Both the position numbers and the translations under genes were made by a program. DNA of 64,000 bases from Glandiceps talaboti (lineage: Eukaryota > Hemichordata > Enteropneusta > Spengelidae): contig NC_135568.1 of assembly GCF_964340395.1 (NCBI RefSeq), positions 16,043,776-16,107,775 on the forward strand, written 5' to 3'. Below are positions 1-13,500 of this stretch, one piece after another. The stretch's first letter is position 1; every line of letters starts with the position of its first letter. Under the pieces are notes generated by a model. The model did not search any database and was not told the DNA's origin. It worked only from the letters and a program-made list of their open reading frames with translations.

Positions 1-84
1 AAACTATTTTACAAATTTTGTTCATAATTTGGCTTACTAAAACGATTGAATTGTTAAATATTGCTTTGATAGACCTCCCCCAAT

Positions 85-985
85 TTCACATTCAGTTTCA
101 ACACGTATGCACTAATACTGTTCTCGCCCACTTATGAAATGGCCATTGTTTGAAATTAGACCTCAGAAATAGACATCAGTGACAGCTATACGAATGCTGT
201 TTCGATTCCGTATGGTGTCACCATTATGGTCCCTCTAAAACATATTTTGCGCTATCGCTTAGTATTGCTTATCTTAATTGGTATGGATGGACTTTTATAT
301 CCGCAAGCTCGTACCGACTTAGCAATGCCAATAGCTTTCCTTAGATTCTACGGCAAATTACAGCCGTACAAATCTACGGCTACGGAGCTTGTATTTGTTG
401 TAGATAGTTCAAGCAGTATTGGGTCTACAAACTTTCAAAGCGAGATCAATTTTCTAAAGCACCTAGCAACACTTCTCAGTATTTCCACAACTGATGTACA
501 CCCTGCGGTCGTCACCATTTCCAACACAACAGAGGTTATTCGTAACATCGACTATATTAGCAACCCAAACGACAAGAACAAATGTACTTTTATAGAAGAG
601 CTGGACTCGTGTGAATATATTATTGGTCATGATTCCGAAATAACTTGTGCTCTCGAAGAGGCTTTAGAGATTCTTAAAGACTCACGTCAAGATGCAAAGA
701 GGTATTGTTTTACTTTTCACAATTCTTACCCTGAAGATGAAATTTATTATCAGCTCATGAAGGTATGATACTGAGTTATTTTTAGGACTAGTGCAGTATT
801 CATTGTAGCCATTCTAAACCTTTGAATGACCTTGACGACAAAAACATGCATGCATATTATGTAGATTAGCACCATTTGTATATCCGTGTCCGTGTCAGTG
901 TATTCAATGGTTTATATCTGAATGACGTATAAATGACCAAACCTTTGATTTTCGTAATCCTGAAAAGGCAAGGTTAATCGGTTCA
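85..985 (+). repeat. Tandem duplication around exon 1, copy 1
   Basis: Matches 2830-3740 in the same orientation, offset about 2.75 kb. Shared landmarks are a cgtatgcac/ctcgcccac block upstream, the whole exon, and a ctgaatga/ttttcgtaatcc block downstream. Intergenic and intronic parts are more diverged than the exon. Confidence 0.75.
226..701 (+). CDS. Paralogous first exon: signal peptide + N-terminal half of a vWA domain
   Basis: The exon is open from ATG 226 to a donor AGAG|GTATTG at 701/702 and ends in phase 2, exactly like the homologous exon at 2993-3450. It encodes a hydrophobic signal peptide ending near LLYPQA and the vWA strand with the MIDAS motif [10 protein letters not shown]. 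The 5' flank and the sequence after the donor also match the second copy, so this is a tandem segmental duplication. The two proteins are clearly diverged, yet both frames and the MIDAS DxSxS are intact. It could be an alternative first exon spliced to 9419, where the codon would be completed to Arg as in copy 2, or the remnant of a neighbouring paralogous gene. I see no further vWA exon between 702 and 2992. Confidence 0.65.
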
Positions 986-2992
986 AATAATGTATTGAAT
1001 ATATAATGAGCAACATCTTCATAAGTGTCTAATACTAGGCAGCTCGTAGACTTGTCTGGTGTCAATTGCTCAAGAAGCTAACCATATAAGGTTAATGCAG
1101 ATGCAAGTTAGAAGCATTATGATGTGTTTTGAATTTTAAAGTACGGCCAACAACTCTGCCAAAATCTAAGTGAATCTCATATTGTCTTATACTGAGAACA
1201 CCGTCTTAATTTAAGTCACATGGTGCCACAATTACATTGATTCATTTGTTTAGTAGATGTAAAACAAGGTATGCGAGCGTTGAGTTGTATATCCTACTAA
1301 TACCACGGCTCCCTTTGTGGTGATGATTTGATGATATTCATTAAATAACTACATCCCCGTCTCTCATGTTCACATAGACATGTTGACTGTCTGACTGACT
1401 GACTAACTGTCTGTCTGTCTGTCTGTCTGTCTGTCTGCCTGTATGAATGTGTGTGTGTGTGCGTGCGTGCGTGCATGCATGCATGCATGTATGTATGTAT
1501 GTATGTATGTATGTATGTATACATACATACATACATACATACATACATACAGGTAGGTAGGTAGTTATGTAAGTATGTATGTATGTATGTATGTATGTAT
1601 GTATGTATGTATGAATTGTAAAGTGGCTTAATTTTGACTGCTTCCAAAAGAAGAAACGTGACCACTGATTTTGGTTAAAATGTTTAGCTAGAAATGAGTT
1701 TTCTCGAACAAAGTAATAGCAACAGGTTAAACAAATGAAATTCTAGGCACATGTCGCACATATCTTGTCTAGATAATTACAAATCTGCCTTCTACCATAA
1801 CGAAAGGCAGACTACTCAAGCCTTGTATCAAAAGAGTGGCATTGGAAGTGATGAATTATTCATTGAATAATAGTTATTGTCTTGATTTGCATATTTTAGA
1901 AATTATATTTCAATGTTGAGGACAGAGAAAATATTTTTCTGCTCTGTCTTCGAATAATTTACTAGCTAATAACTAGAAAACTCCCACACACAGTGATGAC
2001 AGGAAGCATACATTAATAATTGATACACATTCATACATTTGAGCAAGGCTGGTATATATCTCTATATATCTCTACTTTCAAAGTTTTTTGTTTTAAATCC
2101 CCTGCCAAATTTTGGTAATATTGAAAATTTAAAAAGGGCCAGGCTATATTACGATTTCAATAATTGAGGTGGGGGGTCCACAGTTTATAAATCGCTTCTC
2201 TGGGGAAGGTCATGTTTTAGAAATTTGATCAGGGAAGAGTAATATTTTAATTTGACCCATTGTATTATCAAACTAACTTTATATTAACGTGTGATTCTAT
2301 TATCCAATTCTGCTCCTGTTGTCATATTTCATAGCTGCCAAATCACACCGCTGCCAGCATTGTTACGTAACAGTAATACCTGAACATATCATATACCAGA
2401 ACAATCTCTCATTACAACCATGCAGTGAATCAATTATTAGCTATGTTTTCAGTTGAGATGTAGGTCTCACAAGAGTGATAGTGGAGTTTGGGGGGTAGTG
2501 TGGTAAAATACTGGGGTAATGAGGTGGAATGGGGATGCTGTCATCTTTAGGAGTTCTGGCCTTCAGCTATGCCAAACATACCCAAACATACAAATTAATT
2601 AATTCAGTACCTTCATACAAATTCAATGTGGTGGTAATACTGGGAAACAAACGATGCTTTCAAAATTATATAAATGTGTTGGTAGCCGAGGGATCGACTC
2701 CTTAATATTAATTTTGGGATTTTCAAATCGCGGCTTCTCGTTTAATAACGTTGTTGACTCTAGTATTTTTATTTGTAAAAGTTTCACTGAAATGAAAACA
2801 AATGTAATTATCATATTCATGATCAGTTCCAAAACGTATGCACATTTACTCTTCTCGCCCACATATGAAATCGTTTAAAACCATCGTCGGCTAGTCGTAA
2901 AAAGTACAAGTAGGGTTCGACGTGTCCAACACCAGATATCAGTAGTTGTTAACTCACTTCGTATGCTGTTCGAATTCTGTGGTAAGACCATT
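702..2992. other. Non-coding interval between the two exon-1 copies
   Basis: Apart from the duplicated flanks and the compound microsatellite at 1391-1613 I see no coding potential here. Short ORFs at 2623-2878 are opposite-strand chance ORFs without recognisable domains. Confidence 0.5.
1391..1613. repeat. Compound microsatellite (CTGA/CTGT)n-(GT)n-(GCAT)n-(ATGT)n-(ACAT)n-(GTAG)n-(ATGT)n
   Basis: Successive four-base arrays change by single substitutions. An (ATGT)n block is followed directly by (ACAT)n, its reverse complement, so the two could fold into a hairpin. ORFs in this stretch are repeat translations, not genes. Confidence 0.9.
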
Positions 2993-3740
2993 ATGGCACT
3001 TCTAAAACAAATAATGTACTATCGTTTAATACTGTACATCTCTCTAGGCATGAACGGACTTTTATGTGCTCAAGCTATTACCGATGAAACAAAGTCGTTT
3101 CTTGATAAGTTAGATCCGTATGCATCTACCGCTACTGAGATCGTATTCGTGGTAGATAGTTCAAGTAGTATTGGGTCTACCTTTGAAAGCGAGATCGACT
3201 TTGTGAAAGACCTATCAACCCAGCTCATTATTTCCGCAAGTCATGTACATCCTGCGCTTGTCACCTATGCCTACACCAGTAAGGTTGTTCGTAATATCGA
3301 CTACATCAGCAACTCAGATAGCAAGAACAAATGTACCTTCGTAGAAGAGGTGAACTCAAGCCCGTATATTGGTGCGTCTGGTACCTATACATTCTATGGA
3401 CTCCGAGAAGCTTTAAAGATACTGAAAACATCACGTCAAGATGCCAAAAGGTACTACTTTTAAAATCATATTTTTATCAGAAAGTCAGTGCTGATTACTT
3501 TATTAACGTTCAGGTTGCGAAACAAACAGTATAGAGAAACACTGTTTATTTACCACTGTTTATTAACGTTTTCCATTTTTTTGCTATCTCTGCCTTTTAC
3601 TAAAAGCTATATACATGTATATATAAATGCGCTCCGCTTAGAAATAAGTTCATCAGCATTGCCTATCTGAATGATGTACCGCTGACTAAACTTATGTTTT
3701 TCGTAATCCAATACAAGGTAGACCGTTCGTTGTATGAACT
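2830..3740 (+). repeat. Tandem duplication around exon 1, copy 2
   Basis: Homologous to 85-985. Similarity extends both 5' and 3' of the coding exon, so a genomic block rather than a retrocopy was duplicated. Confidence 0.75.
2993..3450 (+). CDS. Exon 1: signal peptide + N-terminal half of vWA
   Basis: Start chosen at ATG 2993 because it aligns with ATG 226 of the duplicated exon; an in-frame ATG at 2963 would add ten residues not conserved in the other copy. Residues 1-28 form a signal peptide ending LLCAQA. The vWA segment starts at about residue 45 with [13 protein letters not shown] (MIDAS DxSxS) and continues through an expected Thr-containing loop (GTYTF) before EALKIL. The donor is AAAAG|GTACTA at 3450/3451, phase 2. 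Reading through gives a stop a few codons later. It joins exon 2 to restore DAKR-LIILL, a normal vWA strand. Confidence 0.85.
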
Positions 3741-5665
3741 GTTACCGTTTCAATTGTATGACTACACAATGAAACCCTTTCATGTCAAATATAGCCTTGT
3801 ATCGCGGAACAATTTTAAATTGCTATTATAGCTCATCGTCTGGGTCAATAAATATCTTAACATTGCTAATAGAATCCTCTGGTTCAACACATATCTTAAT
3901 TCCATATTGAGGAATTTTTACACTTTTCCTACTTTTCTTACTTCTGTGTCTTTTTGTTGGCGTCTTGGTTCTCTTGATCTGTCGTGTGTATATCCTTTGC
4001 TTTGTAATTAATTTTAAAAAAAACCAAACAAACAAACAAATAAACAAACCAAAAAACAAACAAACCAAAATCATTGTTACACTTCATTGGCTGGCTGCAC
4101 GTAAGTCTAACTAGCATTGCTATATTTCATAATATATTTAAACATATTCATTTCCAACGACATACACATTCAAATTGAATACCTTTTATTCATCCCAAGG
4201 TAAATATTTGGTTCGGTCGAGAAAAATATATACAATTCGAAAAGAGAAAATGTCTCAAAAACAAAAATAGGAAGACAAAAGAATAGGAATTGAAAATAAA
4301 AATAAATAAACCGATGAAAATGTATTATTTAAAGCCCCTTAGCAGGTAGAACATTCTGTTGTTAAAATGTGGTTAAATTCCAAGTCAAAATAAGTTATAT
4401 CGCTATTGATACTCCAAAGCAAATATTCCCAACCACGATCAACTCACTAATTGACTTTGCTGACAGCTGTCGTAAATTGGTTCTATGTTGAGGTTTTAGT
4501 TACAATGTCAACAAAGTACAAAACTAATTAATATCGCTGGTATAACAGGTTTACAGGCAAAAGACAGAATTTCCCCTGACTGTGCATTACATGTGCTGCT
4601 TAAACTAAGAGGCGAGATCAATAGTTCAATGTAGGATAAAAAAGTAACTCTTTTTAATTACTTTGGGGTGGGGGTGCCATTTTAGTTATCATCCTACAAA
4701 ATCAATTTTACTTTGTTTGTACCTCTGAATGCAAATATTCCTATAGCAATGTCGTGAAATTGAGAAATAGAAGAATATTCGCTTTAGTAAATGCATGACA
4801 CTAAAATAAAGTGTCAACAAAAGAAGTAATACTAAATACTGATTTGAACTTAATTGTGCTGTCTGAAGGGGGGGGGGGCTGAGGCCTAACGAAAAGATGT
4901 TTTTTTTATCCTACATTGAGTTATTGATCTCCCTCATCTTTAGAATGCATTAACACTGCAAATTGAGGACTACACAGGACTACACAGGACATCAATACAT
5001 TTCTGTAAAATACATTGATCATATTTCTCGGTGAGCAACAAAATGAAAGAACTCGACGCTGATCTAAGCAAAGGGGTCCTTTTATCACATTCTATACAGA
5101 CTATACGAAAAAGTAGAGCCTCTCTCATACCAAAGCCTTGTCGACTGATATATTCTGACATAGAATTTGTATTACATATGGTGTGTTATGATAGTAGTTG
5201 AGGAACCTTAACATGAAATTGAAATAATGGTTATATCTAATTTGGATTAGGGAGGGGAACTGTGATTTGATTTTCAACCCACCAAAATAAAAATAAAAAT
5301 TTGTTTAAATGTTAAGGTTTGACATTAAAAGAAAACCCTTACTCATTGACAAATCCCAGGGTACTAAAAAGTGACGCTAAATACGCATGCACCCTCCTCA
5401 AATAGAAGTATATGCAGTGCCCATAGTTTCTTGAGTACACGCTCTCATTGCATATTACTTTATCAGATCAAATATGCCACTGTCGTAGTAATGATTAATA
5501 GCTGTACTGTATCGTTACCAGTATATTTTAACAGGGTGTGGGCGTTTTCTACTTTGATACATTTGATACATTTTTTAAAATGACTTCTTTGTGTCTAGCT
5601 AGGACCCTCAGTCACCAAGCACTCGCTCGACCGAGGTTAGCCAGCCTCATCGCTGATGGTTCACT

Positions 5666-5698
<33 letters not shown>

Positions 5699-6904
5699 TC
5701 ATTAGTCTCGGGAGGTTACCCAGACTCCTGTCGTTGAGGGCTCCACCCCTAGCAGTGTCTGGGAAAATACAACGTCAGTGATTGTTACAAGATGGCTGCA
5801 GGGAGGGCTAGAGAGCTGTATCGTCGCAAAACACAGTCTGTTTTACGGCACCATTCTCAGTGCGCCAACCCACTGGCCGTGGACGTATTCATTTACAATT
5901 TAGGGGATCTATCCCTGAGGCCTTTTTACGTCAACAATACAACCAATCAGATTGGCCCATGCACACCCGTGATATACAATTCCTTGGCAAGATACTAGTA
6001 TGTACACTGAAAACTAACTTGGCCAAGTTGGGTTCTTGTTGCTGAAATTTTATTTTTGCCATCCTACTAGAGTACTGACAGGATTGGATTGATACATGTA
6101 TGAACATAAAATTATGATCTATAAATCTTGCCTTGAAATGTCAACTTGAACAGGTGAGAATATGGATTTGTTGTACCGTCAGATCGGGCGTCCGATACAA
6201 TCGTGAGTTTGTAGCAAGTAGGTTGCAATGTGGATTATATCAATATCAGATCCATGGTAACATCAAGTCAAGATTGACTGATTCATGCGAGTTCACTCGA
6301 GATAGAAATAATTCCATTCACAACATGTAGTTTTTGAAGTGTTGTTTACCATACCCTTGGTTTTACAAGAAACTGAACCTGGTCTAAATGCTAAATAACT
6401 ACGACCTTTTCGGGCGCACGAGTTCTGAATGCCGAGACTGCATTCATGGCACTCGTACTAGTATTAATACTCTGTACAGTGCCCATTTATCAGCCCTTAA
6501 TGTAAATTTTCAACTAACCTTTCCCCATTCTTACTTTATACTCTTTAACCCCGTCATATGTAGGTTATCGCAGTAGATTTAAACGAAACTAGTAACTTTT
6601 ACATTGGTCTTATGAATCGCCCCTGTTCACATTCACTCCCGTTCACATTCACTCAGTGCATGCATCTGTCAATGTTTGCTGTTCACGCTAGCTAGCTATG
6701 TTGGACTCAGTTGATCATCGTCGGTAACCACGATCCCTTTTACTGCAGTGTTCAAAACGCGCCATGTGAAAGTCCCTCATTTCTATTGTACCTACCAATT
6801 ATAGTTTTTAGGACTTATTTTGGGAAAGTTGTATGTGTGAGTACCCTTTACTTTTTTACCTTCCGTAAGGAAGGTTATAATATACCGATGAAGTCTGTGT
6901 CTGT

Positions 6905-6959
<55 letters not shown>

Positions 6960-9654
6960 TGTATCACGATTCCGAAAAAAACGGCTGCATCAATTCAAAT
7001 GAAATTTCATACACATGTTCTGTTGGGTAATGGCCAGAACCGATTAGGTTTTGGTAATAATCCAATGAATAATAATGAACAATTTGAGTAATTAATTAAT
7101 TGATTGAACGAGTATAAATTTGATTTCAGATTCAGATTCAAATCAGGTAGCGTTATCTTATGAACGCTATATTGAGCGTTAGATGGCCTCAGATCCGAAT
7201 CTGAATCTGACGCCAACTTTATACTCATGCTCTACACTACTGGAGTTTCATGCCAACCGTATTTTGTGTTTCCCTTGGATCTGCACTCTGCATTGGCTGC
7301 ACAAACTCGAGAAAAAAGAAGACTGAGGCAGGATATTTAAGTGATTCAAACTCACAAGAAAAAAATGTTTTTTCTTGGCCTTAAAATAGGTTTCCAATGA
7401 GTGCGGAGTTCACAAACAGGTTGAATATTTATCATCGTTTCAATTTCGTCAAATGTGGACTTATCATTTTCAAATTTCACACACTAATGGGCAGATGAAT
7501 AAAGAGAAATCATGACTTTTTAGATTTTCGATTAGAAGTTTAGGCAGTATTATATTGACTTTAAACCGTCTCCTTTTATCATGTTCTTTTCCGATTTCTC
7601 TCGATAACAAACTACCACTGTATGTTGCAAGGCTTGTACATAATCATTTATCTAGCTCTGTATCTCAGGATATAAATACACTCTCACATATTTATCAAGT
7701 GTAATAATCTATAATTTAGACCCAAATGTGTGTGGTCAAAATATGGAAAATAGACCAAGCCTCGGCGAACCTGCAAATAAAATTTCGTGACAATGTATCA
7801 ATAATGGTGGCAGGCATTTGAACAACATTTTTGACAACAAACTTTCATTGGGACTTGCGAATCACAGATATAGAGATAAATGTCCTGCATAAATCCTTAC
7901 GGAAGGAATTCAGTTTAAATCTGGTCTGAATTGCGTTTGCGGCAGTTGCAATAATTCGCCATAACATGATATGCCATTGTTGTTATGATTCTGAAACGCA
8001 TTCTTTGAGAGACAGACTTTAATTGGTCGGATTATCATGAAGACATTGCTCATGAATATGTATTACCTATACGCGAGGTACGACTTTGACAGCCGAAAGA
8101 AGCCAGAGTCTTTATTTCGAAGTGTAGCCGGAAAAAATAACAGCTGTGGTTTGCGAGAATAGACAGCTGACCCATAACATGACATTTGTATTAAAATCAC
8201 GTGGTGGCAACTCTTGCTATGAGTATTTTGATTTATCTCCAGACAAAGATGGTTTTCAAAACGTCCATATCATGATTTCTGTTAAATATACACAGAGTCA
8301 ATTAAAATGAAAATTCAGAATCATTTTGTCCAATCAGTGACTGTCCCAACTCTTGTCAGGTCAGCGGCCATGTTGCTCCTTACAATAGGTGATATTGTAT
8401 TTTCCCAGAATCTGCCGGGAGGGATGGCGCTCTCAACGGCAAGAGTCCGGGTAACCAAGACTATCAGTCTGTCTGTCTGTCAGGTCTGTCTGTCGTCTGT
8501 CCATCCATCCATCCGTCCGTCTGTCCGTCTGGTCAGGGACATGATATCTCAAGAACTAGGATGTCGGTGGCCGAGTCGCTATAACACTTGAATCTTACCA
8601 CTGTGGCCAGGGTTCAAACCCCATTTTAGGTTTGATTAAATTTACCACGCTATAAGAAAGAAGAGTACCGTTCATTTGTCTTCTGAACAACACAGGTTTT
8701 CCTTGGGTACTGTGGTATCCAACTTCACTAATATAATGCTGAACCCATGAGGGATGGCCCTAACCGGACTTCTTGGGAGATAAGTGTTTATATACTTAAA
8801 CACTTAAAATATAACTAAAATGATTATTATTATTATTATTATTATTATTACTTTCCAACTACTGCCTCAGATTGTAATAAATGTTTGCTTGCTTGCATAT
8901 ATCTTCCTTATAGTCATGGCAAAAACCAATTAAATTTGTTAAAATCCTATGAATACTAATGAGTCATCTGAATGAATAAATAAACGATTTTCAGTAAACA
9001 TGATTTAATTTACACACAAAATACAATACCATGTGTCTTTTAAAATTTGTTGATGTTGCTTTTGATTTAAATGTTGATTATGTTATTTGCATACTTAATG
9101 ATTTAAATTTCATATAATTTGGTACATACATTGCTGATAACAAAGCACACATTTCTGATGACACTTGATGATGTACTTTTTAATTTCATTCAGTCATTGT
9201 ATAACTTATGATTTTTGGTAATTAGGCAGTATCGTAATGCTTAAAATTCCATACGACTTGACGATGACAAAAAGGCGCATGTCTTCTGTCTTAACAATTC
9301 ATGTGTAACACTTAGTATATATGTTTATAATAAATCTCCAGGTTTTACTGAAGATATTCAGTTCACGTCCGGTTTTCACATATCTGCACACTTAATTTGT
9401 CATTTCATTTTACTGCAGGCTTATAATACTCCTGACTAATGGAAGCGGGCGAGTGTGTCCAAGAGTATTTGGTGCTGTGCTAGACGAACTCAAAAGAGAA
9501 TATATATATATATTTGCTGTAGCTTTAGGCTCTCTAAATCGGCCTAGACTTGAAGAAATTGCTACAAAAGAAAACGTCTTCACCTTAAACCAAATATCGG
9601 AAGACATTGCAAACCTAGCCAGGGACACAAAGGATGGTAAGCAGAAACATATAG

Positions 9655-9714
<60 letters not shown>

Positions 9715-9834
9715 TGTCCGTCTGGTCAGGGACATGATATCTCAAGAACTAGGATGTCGGTGGCCGAGTCGCTATAACACTTGAATCTTACCACTGTGGC
9801 CAGGGTTCAAACCCCATTTTAGGTTTGATTAAAT

Positions 9835-9882
<48 letters not shown>

Positions 9883-9986
9883 CTCGTTGAGTATCAATCT
9901 GCTAAGACAGTGCTCTATACCACAGTGGCAGAGCAGAATAGTTTTGGTAGTTCTATAACTCTTTCTTGGTTGCTAGGAGTTGTCTG

Positions 9987-10081
<95 letters not shown>

Positions 10082-10519
10082 TAGTTCTGGAACTATTTCT
10101 TGGTTGTAACTTGGAGTTTCACGCATCGATGTCTGATGATCGCACGATGCGTGAAACTCCGAGTTACAACCAAGAAAGAGCTCCAGAACTACCAAAACTA
10201 TTGCGCTCTGCCACTACGGTACTGACCACTGACACTCACCGAGTATATATGTGTCATCGTCATTCCAATAGATTCCTCAACGCTTCAATTATTACCTGGA
10301 AGTGACGCATGTGATTGTGATTCCGAATCGACTTGTGCCTGTGGTACTAGAAGTGGGGAGTATATGTGTGCGTGTAATCCTGGCCACAAAGTAGTCAATA
10401 GCGAATGCGAAGGTAAGAAAAATTTCGAAACTGAGGTACTGGTACCCTTTGTAATTTTCACATATCCACTTGCTTACAAAATGTATATCTAAGTATCCTC
10501 CAACAGTTTGCCCCCAAAC

Positions 10520-10566
<47 letters not shown>

Positions 10567-13500
10567 CGCCAAAGTATACGAGAACATATTCCATGGTAAG
10601 GAATATTTTGAAGAGTAAAGACTCAGACATTTGTGTACCCGTCGCACTATTTTTTTGGCGGGCTAGTCAAGTTGCTAGATACTAATTCACTTCCATCAGT
10701 CAGACCAAAGGCATGAAGCACCCATTCTGGTGTATGTCAAAAGTGGAATAACATCAATAAATAAGACAATGATCAATGTATGGCCACACGTGATAAATAC
10801 CTGCAATATGGACAGGTACTCTAACGTGACTCCTACATATCAATGCTAGCTTTTAGATCACGAGAAAGGAGAAATGCAACATGCTTTATGTTTTCTGACA
10901 TAATACTTCAAAGGAATATTATGTCCTAGCTATATTGCTTTGATATTTCGCTTTGACGCACTGTGTCGTGCACGAAGCAGATTGAACAGTGCCCCATACA
11001 AAGTGCACATGCAAAGAATCAAATCTTGGTTTCTCTGTCTAACATATCTCTAACATCTGTACGCGCGTGTTCAGCATTTGCTCAATTTGCTCTTTTGCTA
11101 AAAAAAAAGAAGGGGTAGGGCACTCTGGTCATCTTTTTCTATGTATGCTTGTAATCACATTGCCCTCGTTAAAGGACTTAAAGCTAATATGGGCAAACTT
11201 ATGAGTATTTGTAAAGTCAGTCAATAAGGCTGTTACGTTTTATTCTTCATTCAAATGTATATTTTGAATAGACAAGGATATGACGACTAGTCATTATTGG
11301 TTCCATTTTACGAAATTGTATAAACATAATATAGACCAGAATCAACTGTATGTTTTAACTCTTTGGCAGGAAATCTTAATAACAGCAAGATATTATCAAT
11401 TGTGTTTTTGTTTATTTCTCTTGCAAAAGACACAGCCTTTCATCTAAAAAAAATGTGCCACTTCGTCTGTTCTAATGTTCATTAAACTTCACATTATACT
11501 GCAACATGTGTGAACACATATCTCATCACAAGAGGGAGGGAAGCACGTGATAACGAGATATAGAGAAAATTCAGGGTCGACTTTAGGTATTGATTATGTT
11601 CTATTATCAGCATTACAAACATACTGAATATATTCGTATACTGTGGTTTTTGGAGTCCGTCATATTATAAACGTAGTCTACAATTAATATGTTTTCATTA
11701 CATTTTTAAAGACCAGAAAGTGTACATGAACATGTATATGTATATCATGGTGATTCTTATTTTTCACATTGCATTTCTGGCTAATGCAATCCATAATTCC
11801 GAATATGTGTAAGCATGTAATACGCTTCCAGAATAGTAAATAAAGAAACAGGGAATAGATATGATGTAACTGTGACTTGGGCCTTAATTATTATCATTTT
11901 CGAATTTCTCCTGAATTGTTGCCTCGCGCCTCTGGTCAGAGGGTGTAGTAGATGAAAGTAGTAGATCTGTAAGCGTTGTTTGTAGGAGATTCACCATGAG
12001 CATGCAATTTTGATGAGACGACATATATCAAGTTCGATGATACTGATCATACTATAAGCACATCCAACTGAGGGCGCTAGGCCAATGATGCTCGGACTGT
12101 GCCAGAGGTTCTGTCATCACCTTACCACTTTATTTGCCAGCCTTCTAAAGTGCAGATAAGAAGCAGATACATATCTAAGATGTTTGGGCCAGACTATAAT
12201 AAATACACAAAGTGGAATAAACTCACTACGAAATACGTCAAGCTCTGGTTTCACTTTTAATGACAAGAAATGTTGACCCTTCACCTACAAATTAGGTAAT
12301 GTCCAGTATTGTTTGGACTAAAAGCTAATATACATGACTATTGGTTGTAAAGTTCTGGAGAGATTTTTAGATGATTATTAATCAATACAAGTGGATTTCG
12401 GCTATGGTACTAGGTGTTATGTAGAAATGAAAATGTCATTTTTAGTCAAGAATGTCTACAGTGTGAGGTAATTAATGATCAATACATCCGATTTTTGCTA
12501 ATACACAATTTTAATATCATTTTATTCTAGTCGTACACACACAGACACACGCAAATAAAAACACCAACAAACCCCACAAACACATTATACCAGTCATCAG
12601 TAAATGATCAGAGCTAAATACTATTGTTGTTGGCAGATATGTACATTTATTACAATTCCTGTCAAGACAAATAAGTGTAACTAAAGTAATCACGTGGTGC
12701 ATAACCTAATTGCTATAGTCCCATTTACTTATTTGTCTATTAGTATCATGAGTCCCAGACACTGTCTATAGTATATGTACAACTCCAGAGAACAGTAACG
12801 GTATTTATTCTCTTCGTTCATTTATTCAAACAGCATGTCCACTCCATACCTACAGCGAAGTTTACAATGCAGTTGAATGTTCAGCATGCCCTGGAAATTC
12901 AGAAACGAATAACATCGCAAGCACATCCATGGATCAGTGTGAATGCATAGCTGGCTACCAAAAGTCTGGCGGGGAATGTGTAGCCGGTAAGACAACTATT
13001 ATATTTTCATTTTTTGACACATATTTATAGGAATGAATACAAACATAATTATGTTCTTATCGGTTATTGGTTATCGGGTGATAGGAAGGATACTACAATA
13101 ATTGAAACATTTTTTTTTATCTCTATATATTTTTCTCAACGTTAGTTTGTCTTGTCTTTACGCAAATGACAGACAGCGAACCAAGTTTCTCCATTCACTC
13201 AGGAAATAGTCTAATGGAATCTGCTGACGTAGAAAGACCCCATGTGTAGTGTCCCCTCCCAACCCTGTCACCTAGGCCTGATGGCGATATACAACCCTCC
13301 ATTCCATGTACAAATGTATACTTCTCAACAATTAAACATTATACTCAAAAAGTGGAAAATGGAGTAGGTTACATAATGTTTTGTAGGAAGCATAAAACCA
13401 TGTTCAGATGTAGAAATTGTTAACGAACTTGACATAATTCCTTTTGATTGGGTGAAAAGTTGTTTTGTTTACCTACAAAAATGAAATAACGGTTTAAAAA

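Noticed and set aside
2623-2878. Opposite-strand ORFs of 74 and 79 codons
   Set aside because: They are antisense to each other, lack domains and lie in the diverged intergenic part of the duplication.
8563-8625. Functional tRNA gene
   Set aside because: Box A and box B are present but there is no acceptor stem or anticodon arm, and the sequence continues into a SINE body with an (ATT)n tail.
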